A stretch of DNA of 64,000 bases from positions 1-64,000 of the forward strand of contig DASXUL010000124.1 in assembly GCA_036504855.1 (NCBI GenBank). Direction: 5' to 3'. Position numbers and translations under genes: made by a program. Source of the DNA: DASXUL01 sp036504855. Its GTDB lineage: Bacteria > Armatimonadota > DTGP01 > JAKQQT01. The notes under the pieces are model-generated. The model saw nothing but the letters and a program-made list of their open reading frames with translations. It made no database searches and was not told the origin of the DNA. Below are positions 10,134 to 19,988 of this stretch, piece by piece (the stretch's first letter is position 1; every line of letters starts with the position of its first letter).

Positions 10134-10367
10134 AAATGAGCGTACCTTTGCCACATTTTACCACATGGGAGGCGCGAAAGGATATTCCTACGTTTCTTTG
10201 TTCGGCTGATTGCCCGCTTTCGTTCAGGTCTTGGCGCGTCTTGAGGGCGCAACGCGGCGCGGCGAGGGAGCGCGCCGCGTCACAATGCGGTGCGGCGAAA
10301 CGGACGGCACGCCATAATAGGGGTTAGTGTGGCGGCGCCAGGCCGCCCTCCGGAGGAGAGAGTTCCC

Positions 10368-12938
10368 ATGGATCGAGCTACCATATCTGCCCTTGTTGCG
10401 GGGCTGGCGCTGGCGATGCCTTCTGCCCGCGCGGAGTCAAACCCGCATGATGGTTACGCTTTCTGGCTGCCGAACGGCGTCGTGGACATCGGATCGAAGC
10501 CGAGCGAACAGGCTTTCCAACTCATCCACGGCAAGGACGGGGTTCAGTTTGAGGCGGCCCTGCGCAAAACGCGGTTTGGCACGCCCGCTGGACGCCTGGT
10601 GGTGATCCCGGTGGGGGGGCGCGCCACTGTGCCGAACGCCGTTCAGGTCGCCTCGGGCGTATGGGCATATGGCGCGCAAACTCAGCCCACCGTCACGGTG
10701 GTCGCCTCGTCACGGGGCGAAGCGCCCTTTGCGTACCGGCTCTACTTCACCGATGACGCCTCCGACTGGCCGAACGTGTTCATTGGGAAACCGGCAACGG
10801 CCGAAGAGAAGGCCTACGCTGCCGGCCTGGCGAAGTTCTTTCGCGGCGCCTACGCGCCGGCGCGCGAGTCCTTTCTCAGGGCCGCAAAGATCGCGTCTCC
10901 GTCCGCCGCTCGGCGCGCCCGCCGCTTCGCGCGCTGGTGCGGCGCTGAGACGCAGTTCCCGAAAATCGCCAAGCGGGATGCGAAAGCCTACTACAACCTG
11001 GGCCTCTATGGGATGGTGAACGGGTTCTGGGAGCTCGCCGAGAAGTCGTTCAAGGCTTCTACCGCGGCGAACCCAAAGGATCCGGACGCGTGGTATATGC
11101 TGGGCGACGCTGCAAGCTATGTGTTGTCCGACCTGGACACGGGCTTTGCCAAGGTGTATCCCTATTACCGTAAGGCGGCCGACCTCTACCCCCGAGCAAG
11201 CAGCAACACCTTCCGAAACCACCTGGCGCTGTTCAAGAAGCTGCGCGTGAGGGAGGGTGACCGGGAGGTTGTGCAAACGCTCACGCCCGAGCAGATCGCC
11301 GAGACGAAGCTGAAGTGGGAATGGTGCACGGCCGTCTTCGAGGCTGCCTCCCGCGGGTCGATGCGGATGGTGAACAACTGGGTGGAGTACGACAAGGAGT
11401 TCGACAACACCGCCCCGTCGGAGCACGATCCCACTCCCTATGAAGGCCTGTTCGAGACCGGCACGATTGAGACGTTCATGAAGTTCACCGGCTGGGGCGC
11501 TTCCGACGCCATCGGGCCGGATTGCGGCGCCAACCGCGGCGCGGACGTGAACATCGGCATGCGCGAGTGGGACGTTCTGTACCATGAGTGGAACCACACG
11601 CTGGACTGGCTGATGGCCTTCTCTGGAATGGGGATCGGTGTTTCGGAGACGCACTCTTCGGACTGGTGCGGCTTTCAGCCGATCTCCAGCATGGGGATGG
11701 GGCACCATTCCTGTAACCGTTACTACATGACGCCGGGAATGTACCGCGCCATCCACGGAAGCGACCTGCCCACCACCCCGTGGGTGGATGAGTGGCTCAT
11801 CACGGACCCGGTGGCGCTGCCGCCATCGCCGAAGCCGATGACGCAGGAAGGGCAGGATCGTCTGCGCGACGCTACCAAAACGCTGGCTCCGCCGATCTCA
11901 GAGCAGGAACCGCCCAAATCCGGCCTGAAATGGGCTCAGGCGTTGGCGCAGGACGGCTACGTGGACCTTGGCTCCATCGAGCGCGGAGCGTCGCGGAATG
12001 CGGCATCGTTCGCCCACGTTTACGTGTGGGCGCAGGCCGACGGCAACGTGCGCTGCTGGTTCGGAGCGGATGACAACGCCCGCGTGTGGGTGAACAACCG
12101 CCTCGTGTATACCGGCAACTACTGGGCAGTGTGCCAGTGGGAGGAGTCGCACGAGAAGGATCAGATCTGCTTCGCCATGCCGCTACGGCGCGGATGGAAC
12201 AGCGTGCTGGTTCAGGTCTCCAACGTCGAGCGCTTCACAGGTAACCCGCCGCCCCTGAAGCCGTATTACTACGGGCGGCCAGACGCATGGGGGTTCAGCA
12301 TGCGGTTCTGCGACTACCAGAACAAGCCGGTGACCGGCCTGCGCTGGCAGGCGGAGCAGCCGCCGATGTTCGAGCCGGCGCGCCTCAAACCGGCGGTGGC
12401 GATCTCGGATGTGCCGATCCCGCGCCCCGTCTACTTCCAGTGGTCCAAGGTGAAGGACGACTACACGCAACTGCTCCCCCACCTGACCCTGGCGGACCTG
12501 CGCGCGCTGACGGGCTACAACGGCCTCACCGCATCGGACGACATGTTCTATGACCCAGCCTCCGCTACCCCAGAGAAGCCGGCGCGCCTGTTCCATTCCG
12601 GCAAGGCGGACGCGTCCGAGGTATCGCTCAACAATGAGCTCAACTGGTTCTTCTCACCGAAGGAGAATGTGGCCGCCCTGCGATACAAGGACCGAAAGGG
12701 CGCCCGGCGGGACCTTGTACTCCTGCGGCCCGAAGCGTACGAAGCCTTCACGCGGTTGGCCGCGGTGGCGCCGGACGCGCGCGCCCGCGGCATCAAGGCG
12801 CATGGCGATCGGGTGATCGGCTACTTCACCGTGCCGCGCGCGGACAGCATCAACGGCCGCGTGGTGCTTGTGCTGGATACCTGGTTGGGCGAGAACCCGC
12901 CCGTGGACGAGGAGGACCTGTTGGGCTATGGGGTCTGA
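10368..12938 (+). CDS. Secreted protein with TPR-like region and HEWNH zinc motif
   Basis: An 856-residue exported protein with a signal peptide to about residue 22. Residues 130-280 contain TPR-like helices (AYYNLGLYGMVNGFW, DAWYMLGDA). HEWNH at 406-410 fits the HExxH zinc-peptidase signature, and SETH follows 16 residues later (426-429), offering a possible third ligand. Around 560-640 a beta-sandwich like a PA14 or carbohydrate-binding module is suggested by VWVNNRLVYTG and GWNSVLVQVSN. I do not recognise the family, so metallopeptidase activity is inferred from the motif only. GGAGGAG precedes the ATG, and CATAAT at 10313 could be its -10 box. The next gene follows 20 bases later. Confidence 0.75.
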   Translation: MDRATISALVAGLALAMPSARAESNPHDGYAFWLPNGVVDIGSKPSEQAFQLIHGKDGVQFEAALRKTRFGTPAGRLVVIPVGGRATVPNAVQVASGVWAYGAQTQPTVTVVASSRGEAPFAYRLYFTDDASDWPNVFIGKPATAEEKAYAAGLAKFFRGAYAPARESFLRAAKIASPSAARRARRFARWCGAETQFPKIAKRDAKAYYNLGLYGMVNGFWELAEKSFKASTAANPKDPDAWYMLGDAASYVLSDLDTGFAKVYPYYRKAADLYPRASSNTFRNHLALFKKLRVREGDREVVQTLTPEQIAETKLKWEWCTAVFEAASRGSMRMVNNWVEYDKEFDNTAPSEHDPTPYEGLFETGTIETFMKFTGWGASDAIGPDCGANRGADVNIGMREWDVLYHEWNHTLDWLMAFSGMGIGVSETHSSDWCGFQPISSMGMGHHSCNRYYMTPGMYRAIHGSDLPTTPWVDEWLITDPVALPPSPKPMTQEGQDRLRDATKTLAPPISEQEPPKSGLKWAQALAQDGYVDLGSIERGASRNAASFAHVYVWAQADGNVRCWFGADDNARVWVNNRLVYTGNYWAVCQWEESHEKDQICFAMPLRRGWNSVLVQVSNVERFTGNPPPLKPYYYGRPDAWGFSMRFCDYQNKPVTGLRWQAEQPPMFEPARLKPAVAISDVPIPRPVYFQWSKVKDDYTQLLPHLTLADLRALTGYNGLTASDDMFYDPASATPEKPARLFHSGKADASEVSLNNELNWFFSPKENVAALRYKDRKGARRDLVLLRPEAYEAFTRLAAVAPDARARGIKAHGDRVIGYFTVPRADSINGRVVLVLDTWLGENPPVDEEDLLGYGV

Positions 12939-12958
12939 ACGCCGGATGGAGGACGTCG

Positions 12959-15106
12959 ATGCGACGACTATTGTGCGTGGCGATGGCGCTAATGGGGGTG
13001 GGAACGGCCATGGCATCGAGCTCTGAGCAGTTTCCCCGCTTCATCGTGCCGGGCGAAGAGCGGCGGATGGATGCCCTGCGAGACCTGTATCTGCTCCACT
13101 ACCCGGGCAGCGGGCCGCAGTCCACGATGTGGGACGAGTGGCTGCCCTCAGCGGCGCTCTGGCCAGCCACGGGAGATCAGCGGGAGACCTTCCGCGCCGC
13201 GTGGGCCAATGCGCTTTCGGGCCGCATTCTGGATACCGATGGCTATGTAGCCACGCACCAGCATGGCAGCATCGCCCATCCGCTTGGTTGGCCGTTTCCA
13301 TTCTGGAACCAGGGCGCCGGCGGCTGCGGCTGGCACTTTTCGTTCAAGGACACGGTTGGCCTCCCATGGCGCCAGGATCACCTGGACAAGCCGGAGGGAT
13401 GGACGCTGGGCAACGCGGTTGCCGTTGGAATGGAAGACGCCGGTTGGGCTATCGAAACCACGGACTCTGGCGCCTCCGTAACCCCGCCGCAGCAGCCCAT
13501 CGACACGTTCCAGGCCCCATTCGTGCAGCTCCGCTGGACGGCCCATGGCCTCGGCCGCGCACAGCCCTGCTTGGAGTGGGCTACGAAAGACCGACCGGCT
13601 TTCGGGCCGGATCGGCGGATGTACTTCCCGACTACCGAGGGGGACGTGATTGCCCACGCCGCGCTGCCGATGTACCGCCACCCGCTGTGGACGGGTGAGG
13701 TGACGCGGCTTCGCGTGCTGTTTGGCGACGCCCCGGCCGGCGCGAAGGTGACGATCCAGGCGCTTTTCACGCAGTATGACACGCGCCACAACACGAACAG
13801 CCAGAGCTTCATCAACGGATGCGCCGCCTACTTCAACTGGACGAGGGACCTGCCGTTCCTCCGCGCCAACATCCAGCGGATGCGCCAGGCGCTTCGCTAC
13901 GACCTGACGGAGTTCCACGCGCTGGACCGTAACGTTATCGTTACCGATTGGGTGGGACACGATGGTCGCACGGGCCTGTTGGTGAAGCGTGACGGCTCAA
14001 AGGAGATCCTGCCCGGGCACGGGGTAGGAAACAACTACTGGGATCTTCTGCCTTTCGGGAATGAAGACGCCTACGCCACGATCCACCACTACGCCGCGGC
14101 CGTCCGCATGGCGGCCATTGAGCGCGATATCCGCAACCACCCGGAGTGGAACGTGCCGCTGGGACCGCTGTCCTTCGAACCCGACATGCTGGTGAAGCAC
14201 GCTGCCGCCGTCAAGGCCGTAGGGAATAAGCGCTTCTGGAACCCGAGAACCGGGCGCTTTGTGGCCTGTGTGGACGCAGATGGGAAGGCCCACGACTACG
14301 GCTATACGTTTGTGAACTGCGAGGCCATCGCCTATGGGTTTGCCACGTCATCCCACGCTCGCGAGGTGATGCGCTGGCTCAATGGGGAACGCAGCGTGCG
14401 AGGCGACACGTCCCGGGGAGCGGATATCTACCGTTTCCGCTTTGGCCCTCGCTCCAGCACGCTACGGAACGTTGGATGGTACGGTTGGTTCTGGAACGGA
14501 CCGGAGTCTATTCCGTGGGGCGGTCAGGTTCAGGACGGGGGCGCCGTTCTCGGTTTCTCCTATCACGATGTGATGGCCCGGTTAGCCGTCCTTGGCCCGG
14601 ACAACGCTTGGAAGCGCCTTCTGCAGATCGCCGACTGGTTCTCCGAAGTGCAGCAGGCCGGCGGCTATCGCGAATACTACAAGGACAAGCCGGACGTGAG
14701 CCTTCAAGGCGGCGGAACGGCCGGCGGCCTCGGCCTGGACCACGAGTTCCACGAGAGCGTCCTGCTGCCGCAGGTGATGCTGGACGGGTTCCTGGGCTTC
14801 ATCCCCACCGGAGACGGCTTCCGGCTGAACCCCCGGCTTCCGCGCGATTGGCCCAGCCTCTCCGTCGAAGGCATCGATTGGCACGGCCTCACTCTTCGCG
14901 TGAAGGCGACGCCCAAGGTGGTGGACGTGTGGAAGGAAGGGACGTTGGATGAGCCGGTGTTTGTCTGCCTGCCCGCCGGACCCTGGAAGATGACCTACCT
15001 CGCTCCCAACGGCCTCGAAGAGGCCGCCACCGTGGTTCGCCGGAAGCCCGACAACGCCATCCAGGTTGACTGGCAGCACCACGCCGGCGTCCGCTTCGAG
15101 CGATAG
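12959..15106 (+). CDS. Secreted alpha/alpha-barrel glycosidase-like protein
   Basis: A 715-residue protein with a signal peptide ending near residue 20 (ATAMASS). The C-terminal half resembles six-hairpin (alpha/alpha)6 glycosidases: a helical region with WYGWFWNGPESIPWGGQ, a GLDHEFHESVLLPQ stretch, and a closing beta domain (GFRLNPRLPRDWPSL) typical of the C-terminal cap of such enzymes. The exact GH family and catalytic acids could not be assigned by eye. GGATGGAGG before the ATG and a 20-base gap from the HEWNH gene argue for one operon, probably for polysaccharide or glycoprotein breakdown outside the cell. Confidence 0.7.
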   Translation: MRRLLCVAMALMGVGTAMASSSEQFPRFIVPGEERRMDALRDLYLLHYPGSGPQSTMWDEWLPSAALWPATGDQRETFRAAWANALSGRILDTDGYVATHQHGSIAHPLGWPFPFWNQGAGGCGWHFSFKDTVGLPWRQDHLDKPEGWTLGNAVAVGMEDAGWAIETTDSGASVTPPQQPIDTFQAPFVQLRWTAHGLGRAQPCLEWATKDRPAFGPDRRMYFPTTEGDVIAHAALPMYRHPLWTGEVTRLRVLFGDAPAGAKVTIQALFTQYDTRHNTNSQSFINGCAAYFNWTRDLPFLRANIQRMRQALRYDLTEFHALDRNVIVTDWVGHDGRTGLLVKRDGSKEILPGHGVGNNYWDLLPFGNEDAYATIHHYAAAVRMAAIERDIRNHPEWNVPLGPLSFEPDMLVKHAAAVKAVGNKRFWNPRTGRFVACVDADGKAHDYGYTFVNCEAIAYGFATSSHAREVMRWLNGERSVRGDTSRGADIYRFRFGPRSSTLRNVGWYGWFWNGPESIPWGGQVQDGGAVLGFSYHDVMARLAVLGPDNAWKRLLQIADWFSEVQQAGGYREYYKDKPDVSLQGGGTAGGLGLDHEFHESVLLPQVMLDGFLGFIPTGDGFRLNPRLPRDWPSLSVEGIDWHGLTLRVKATPKVVDVWKEGTLDEPVFVCLPAGPWKMTYLAPNGLEEAATVVRRKPDNAIQVDWQHHAGVRFER

Positions 15107-15213
15107 CGCACAGAGGTCCGTCTGCGCGCGAGGGGCATTCGCCCTCGGGAACCGCTGGAGCGTGTTTGGGGTAATAACAAGTGATGGGCTGACGAGGCTC
15201 AGACGCCGATGTC

Positions 15214-15241
15214 GCGCCGCCGCCAGGCCTGGCGGCGGCGC
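15214..15241. repeat. 28-bp GC palindrome upstream of sucA
   Basis: A perfect palindrome, GCGCCGCCGCCAGG and its complement with no loop, lies midway between the preceding gene and sucA. No T-run follows on either strand. It may be a 3' hairpin or a protein site. Confidence 0.6.
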
Positions 15242-15324
15242 TTATCGATGCCTGGCGCTGGCTGCGAAAACCCCATGGCTGGCTATTATTTGGAGCACAG
15301 GGCTTACAAGGCCGCAGAGGACTT

Positions 15325-18222
15325 ATGACCGACCTCAGCATTTTCTACGGACCGAACGCCGGCTACGCGCTCGACCTCTACGATCAGTACCGTCAGGATC
15401 CCGGCTCGGTGGATCCCGAGACCCGGGCGCTCTGCCAGGAATGGGCGGCGGTGAACGGTGACGCTCCGGCCATCGCAAGTCCTCCCTCTGAAGGTCCGCC
15501 GGCGGCCGGCGCCGCGGAGAGGCCGCCGGCCCCTCCCCTGGCGGAGCCGCTTTCGCGGTCTGAGCTGGAGATCACCAAGATAGTGGGCACGGCCCGTTTG
15601 GCCCGGATGATCCGCGAGGTGGGTCACCTTGGCGCGCACTTCGACGCGCTGGGCACGCCGCCCCCGGGAGACCCCGCTCTGGAGCTTGATTACCAGGGCC
15701 TCGAGATGCGTGATCTGGCGATGCTGCCGGCCAGCATCATCGGCGGTCCCCTGGCGGAGGGCGCCCCGAACGCCCTCGAGGCCATCGGCCGGTTGCGCCT
15801 GGCCTACTCCGGGTCGATCGGTTACGATTACGACCACATCCACGTTCCCCAGGAACGCGCGTGGCTGCGCGAGGTCATTGAAAGCCGCCGCTTCTACGAG
15901 GGCATGGGGCCGCGCGAAAAGCGCGAAATCCTGGAGCGCCTCACCCAGGTAGAGACGTTCGAGCGTTTCCTGCACCAGACGTTCGTGGGGCAGAAGCGGT
16001 TCTCCATCGAAGGCGTGGACGTTCTGGTCCCGATGCTGGATATCATCATCCGCGACGCGGCCGCGGCGGGCACGCGCGAGGTGGCGATGGGGATGGCCCA
16101 CCGTGGCCGCCTCAACGTTCTGGCCCACATTTTGGGAAAGCCGTATAGCGTTGTGCTGAGCGAGTTCCAGGCGGCCAAGCAGGAAGAGGGCGCCTCCGTG
16201 GCCGGGCGCGGAACGGCTGGTTGGAGCGGAGACGTTAAGTATCACCTGGGGGGGAGGCGGTCATACACGGGCCTGCGCCACCAGGAAATGCCCATCACGC
16301 TGGCCCCCAATCCAAGCCACCTCGAATACGTCGACCCGGTGGTAACCGGGCGCGCTCGGGCGGCCCAGGAGCGGCGGAACCGGCGCGGCGCGCCCTACCA
16401 GGATCCGGCAGCCTCCTTGGCGGTGCTGATCCACGGCGACGCGGCGTTCCCGGGGCAGGGCGTGGTGGCGGAAACGCTTAACCTCTCGCAGCTTCCCGGC
16501 TACTGCATCGGCGGCACGATCCACATCATCACGAACAACCAGATCGGGTTCACCACCGGCCCGCGCGATGCGCGGAGCACGCTGTATGCGTCAGACCTGG
16601 CGAAGGGTTTTGAAATCCCGATTGTGCATGTCAACGCGGATGACGCCGAGGCCTGTGTCGCCGTGGCCCGCATGGCCCATGCCTACCGGGAGCGGTTCGG
16701 CAAGGATTTCCTGATCGACCTGGTGGGCTACCGCCGCTGGGGCCACAACGAGGGTGATGAGCCGGCGTTCACGCAGCCTCGCATGTATGAGGTCATCGCC
16801 ACGCACCCCACGGTGCGGGAGATCTTCGCGAGGGATTTGGAGCGCCACGGGGTGGTGACGCGCGACGAAGCGGATGCGGTGGTCAAGAGCTGCCTGCAGC
16901 GCCTCACCGAGGCGCGCGCAGCCGTTGAGCCGCAGCCGTCGCGCCCTTCAGCCTCCACCAATGGGGTGGGGGACGGTGAGCGGTTGGTGGATACGGCGGT
17001 TCCGCGACAGCTCCTGATCGATCTGAATGAAGCCTTGCTTGCCCGGCCGGAGGGTTTCACGCCGAACGCCAAGCTGGAGCGCAATCTTCAGCGCCGACGC
17101 CAGGGCATTCAAGACGACGCCGGCATCGACTGGGCGCACGCCGAATCGCTGGCCTTCGCATCGATCCTCCATGATGGCACGCCGATTCGGCTCACCGGAC
17201 AGGACGCGGAGCGCGGCACGTTCAGCCACCGCCACCTCGTGCTCCACGATCCGATGACCGGGGAGCGGTTCGTGCCCATGCAGTCACTTCCCGAGGCCCG
17301 GGCGTCGTTTGACGTCTACAACAGCCCGCTCAGCGAGTGCGCCGTGCTGGGGTTTGAATACGGCTACTCCATGCACGCTACCGGGGCGCTGGTTCTGTGG
17401 GAGGCGCAATTCGGCGATTTCATCAACTCCGCGCAGGTCATCGTGGACCAGTTTCTGATTTCCGGCATGACCAAGTGGCAGCAGACGCCGTCGCTGGTGC
17501 TGTTGTTGCCCCACGGATATGAGGGGCAGGGGGCCGAGCATAGCAGCGCCCGTTTGGAGCGATTCCTGCAGTTGGCCGCAAATGACAACATCCGCGTGGT
17601 GAATTGCACCACCTCCGCGCAGTACTTCCACGTGTTGCGCAAGCAAGCGGCGCTGTTGGAGTCGGCCCCGCGTCCGCTGATCGTGATGAGCCCGAAAAGC
17701 CTGCTGCGCCTTCCGCGTGCCGCCTCTTCGTTGCAGGACCTTGCGAACGGGCGCTTTCAGCCCATCCTGCACGAGGCGCCGCCGCGCGATCGCGCGGAGC
17801 GCATCACGCGGCTGGTTCTGTGCAGCGGCAAGGTGTATTACGACCTGAGCGGCTCGGAGGGCTTCCCGAACGCAGAGGGCGTGGCCGTGGCGCGCATGGA
17901 GCAGCTCTACCCGTTCCCGTCCGAGGCCCTGCGGCGCGTGCTCACTGGCTATCCGTCTCTGCGCGAAGTGGTTTGGATGCAGGAGGAGCCCCGGAACATG
18001 GGAGCGTGGACCTTCGTCTCCCCGCGGATCCGAGAGGTGATGCGCGATGCCACCGGCGCGGGCGTCGGCCTTCGCTACGTGGGCCGGCCGGAATCCGCCA
18101 GCCCGGCCGAGGGATCGCAACGGCGGCACCAATCCGCGCAGGGCAAGATCATCACGGCCGCGCTATCCGCCGTTCCCGAGCCCCTGGGGGCGCGCGATAA
18201 GGTCCGCATCGGTAGAACGTAA
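15325..18222 (+). CDS. sucA: 2-oxoglutarate dehydrogenase E1 component
   Basis: This ThDP-dependent enzyme decarboxylates 2-oxoglutarate in the TCA cycle and passes the succinyl group to the E2 lipoyl arm. At 965 residues it has normal length. The N-terminal peptide near YGPNAGYALDLYDQY is the E2-binding leader typical of SucA. GMAHRGRLNVL, PSHLEYVDPVV, GDAAFPGQGVVAE and NNQIGFTT form the ThDP/Mg site. The C-terminal transketolase-like part carries LLLPHGYEGQGAEHSSAR. No acyltransferase domain is fused at the N-terminus, unlike actinobacterial Kgd. The gene precedes sucB with 133 bases between them. The E3 gene is not in the window. Confidence 0.96.
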   Translation: MTDLSIFYGPNAGYALDLYDQYRQDPGSVDPETRALCQEWAAVNGDAPAIASPPSEGPPAAGAAERPPAPPLAEPLSRSELEITKIVGTARLARMIREVGHLGAHFDALGTPPPGDPALELDYQGLEMRDLAMLPASIIGGPLAEGAPNALEAIGRLRLAYSGSIGYDYDHIHVPQERAWLREVIESRRFYEGMGPREKREILERLTQVETFERFLHQTFVGQKRFSIEGVDVLVPMLDIIIRDAAAAGTREVAMGMAHRGRLNVLAHILGKPYSVVLSEFQAAKQEEGASVAGRGTAGWSGDVKYHLGGRRSYTGLRHQEMPITLAPNPSHLEYVDPVVTGRARAAQERRNRRGAPYQDPAASLAVLIHGDAAFPGQGVVAETLNLSQLPGYCIGGTIHIITNNQIGFTTGPRDARSTLYASDLAKGFEIPIVHVNADDAEACVAVARMAHAYRERFGKDFLIDLVGYRRWGHNEGDEPAFTQPRMYEVIATHPTVREIFARDLERHGVVTRDEADAVVKSCLQRLTEARAAVEPQPSRPSASTNGVGDGERLVDTAVPRQLLIDLNEALLARPEGFTPNAKLERNLQRRRQGIQDDAGIDWAHAESLAFASILHDGTPIRLTGQDAERGTFSHRHLVLHDPMTGERFVPMQSLPEARASFDVYNSPLSECAVLGFEYGYSMHATGALVLWEAQFGDFINSAQVIVDQFLISGMTKWQQTPSLVLLLPHGYEGQGAEHSSARLERFLQLAANDNIRVVNCTTSAQYFHVLRKQAALLESAPRPLIVMSPKSLLRLPRAASSLQDLANGRFQPILHEAPPRDRAERITRLVLCSGKVYYDLSGSEGFPNAEGVAVARMEQLYPFPSEALRRVLTGYPSLREVVWMQEEPRNMGAWTFVSPRIREVMRDATGAGVGLRYVGRPESASPAEGSQRRHQSAQGKIITAALSAVPEPLGARDKVRIGRT

Positions 18223-18224
18223 TG

Positions 18225-18333
18225 GAGCTGGCAGCCGTCAGCAGCCGGCCATCGGCCGGAGGTTTGTCCGCGAGGCTGCCCTCATCGTTGTTTGAGCTTC
18301 AGGCTGACGGCTGATTGCTGACCGCTGACAGCT
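18225..18333. repeat. Inverted repeat between sucA and sucB
   Basis: Starting three bases after the sucA stop, arm AGCTGGCAGCCGTCAGCA pairs imperfectly with the complement of the array TGCTGACCGCTGACAGCT ending at 18333. The right arm repeats GCTGACNG units. An inner hairpin (CCGGCCATCGGCCGG) lies within. It belongs to the family of stop-codon-abutting inverted repeats seen elsewhere in this window. Confidence 0.7.
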
Positions 18334-18355
18334 ACCAAGAGGAGAAACGCTAAAG

Positions 18356-19768
18356 ATGCCCGTAGAGATCGTTGTGCCGGCGTTGGGAGAGAGCGTGGTG
18401 GATGCCACGCTGGCCCGTTGGCTGAAGAAGCCCGGCGACTTTGTGGCGGCCGGCGAACCGGTGGTGGCGCTGGAAACGGACAAGGTGGACCTGGATGTGT
18501 CGGCCGAGCGCGCGGGCATACTGTCTGAACTGCGCCGCGCGGAAGGCGATACGGTGGTGATAGGCGAAGTGCTGGCAACGCTGGAGGAATCCACGGGCGG
18601 CGCTAAGGCGGGCTCGACCAGCGCCACATTGCCGACCCCGGACCAGAGCGCGGCGGCCGGCGAGTCCTCGCCGGAGCAGACGGCATCGGCCGAGGCGGCG
18701 GCATCGTCGGCGGAGGAATCCGTACGTGAAGCCCCGTCTGTTCCGCTGGCCGGCCCGCATGCAACGCCTCTCGCTCGGAGCATCGCCGCGAAGAACGAGG
18801 TGGACCTGGGCCAGGTTTCCGGAAGCGGTCCTGGCGGCAGGATCACGAAAGCGGACGTGGCGAACTACATCGAGCGCTCGGCGGAAGCGCCCGTCACCGC
18901 CGTGAAGCTCGCCGAACAGGCGCGCGAAATGCCCGAGGCCGTGGCCCCTGTCACGCCGCCTTCCAGCGCCCCGGCAGCCGCGCCGGAACCGCGTCCAATC
19001 CCTGCGCCGCCTCCGCCCAGGCCGGCGGCAGGGGAGCCGGCCGCTACCTTCGCGCCGGCGCCGGTCGGCGCTCGCGAGGAGCGTCGCAAGATGTCTCGTC
19101 GCCGCCAAACCATCGCGGCGCGGCTCGTGGAGGCGCAGCATACGGCGGCCATGCTAACGACCTTCAACGAGGTGGACATGAGCGCCGTGATGGAGGTGCG
19201 GAAGCGCCGCAAGGAGTCGTTCAAGGAGCAGCACGGCGTGGGCCTCGGTTTCATGTCGTTCTTCACCAAGGCGGCCGTCGGGGCGCTGAAGGCATTCCCC
19301 CTGATGAACGCTGAGATTCAGGGAGACGAGTTCGTTCTGAAGCATTACTACGACATCGGCGTGGCTGTGTCAACGGACGAAGGGCTTGTGGTGCCTGTCT
19401 TGCGGGAGGCGGACAGCAAGACCTTCGCGCAGATAGAGAGCGGGATTGCGGACCTCGCCGCTCGCGCGCGTTCCGGCCAACTGACCCTGCCCGAGCTGCG
19501 GGGCGGCACGTTCACCATCACCAACGGCGGCGTGTTCGGCTCGCTGCTCAGCACGCCTATCCTGAACAGCCCGCAGGTCGGCATCCTGGGCATGCACAAG
19601 ATCCAGGAGCGCGCGGTCGTGGTGAACGGCGAGATCGTGATCCGCCCGATGATGTTCCTGGCGCTCTCTTACGACCACCGCATCGTGGACGGCGCCGAGG
19701 CCGTGCGCTTCCTCGTGAAGCTGAAGGAACTCATCGAAGATCCCGAGGCGCTGCTGCTGGAAGGGTAG
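18356..19768 (+). CDS. sucB: Dihydrolipoamide succinyltransferase (E2 of 2-oxoglutarate dehydrogenase)
   Basis: The protein transfers the succinyl group from the lipoyl arm to CoA. Residues 1-76 form a lipoyl domain with lipoylation Lys43 in ETDKVDLDV. A flexible Ala/Glu/Pro linker leads to a peripheral-subunit-binding domain at about 135-173 (ATPLARSIAAKN...GPGGRITKADV), then a second Pro-rich linker. The acyltransferase core fills about 240-470, with TFTITNGGVFGS and the catalytic SYDHRIVDG (H441). Length 470. GAGGAG precedes the ATG. It stands downstream of sucA and is followed by a palindromic 3' structure. Confidence 0.95.
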   Translation: MPVEIVVPALGESVVDATLARWLKKPGDFVAAGEPVVALETDKVDLDVSAERAGILSELRRAEGDTVVIGEVLATLEESTGGAKAGSTSATLPTPDQSAAAGESSPEQTASAEAAASSAEESVREAPSVPLAGPHATPLARSIAAKNEVDLGQVSGSGPGGRITKADVANYIERSAEAPVTAVKLAEQAREMPEAVAPVTPPSSAPAAAPEPRPIPAPPPPRPAAGEPAATFAPAPVGAREERRKMSRRRQTIAARLVEAQHTAAMLTTFNEVDMSAVMEVRKRRKESFKEQHGVGLGFMSFFTKAAVGALKAFPLMNAEIQGDEFVLKHYYDIGVAVSTDEGLVVPVLREADSKTFAQIESGIADLAARARSGQLTLPELRGGTFTITNGGVFGSLLSTPILNSPQVGILGMHKIQERAVVVNGEIVIRPMMFLALSYDHRIVDGAEAVRFLVKLKELIEDPEALLLEG

Positions 19769-19795
19769 GCCGGCGCGGATCTCTTTCCGGGATGG

Positions 19796-19835
19796 CGATA
19801 TGGAGTGCGGTGGGCCGCCGCTGCGCTCCATATCG
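19796..19835. repeat. GGAGTGCGG palindrome after sucB
   Basis: CGATATGGAG and TGCGGTGG pair with CCGCTGCG and CTCCATATCG, 28 bases past the sucB stop. The GGAGTGCGG core is shared with the elements at 1251 and 33412. It could end the sucAB transcript but has no long T-run. Confidence 0.65.
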
Positions 19836-19988
19836 TTGTGCCTCTGCCCGCTCGGGCGGATATGATAGATAGCGAACGAGCCATGACTTGGCGTGACATC
19901 GCATCGGCTCACACGTTCATCCTCGGAGACCCCGAACAGCCCGCACTGGGCGACGCGGAGCCCACATCATTCAGCCTGGAGATTCGCC

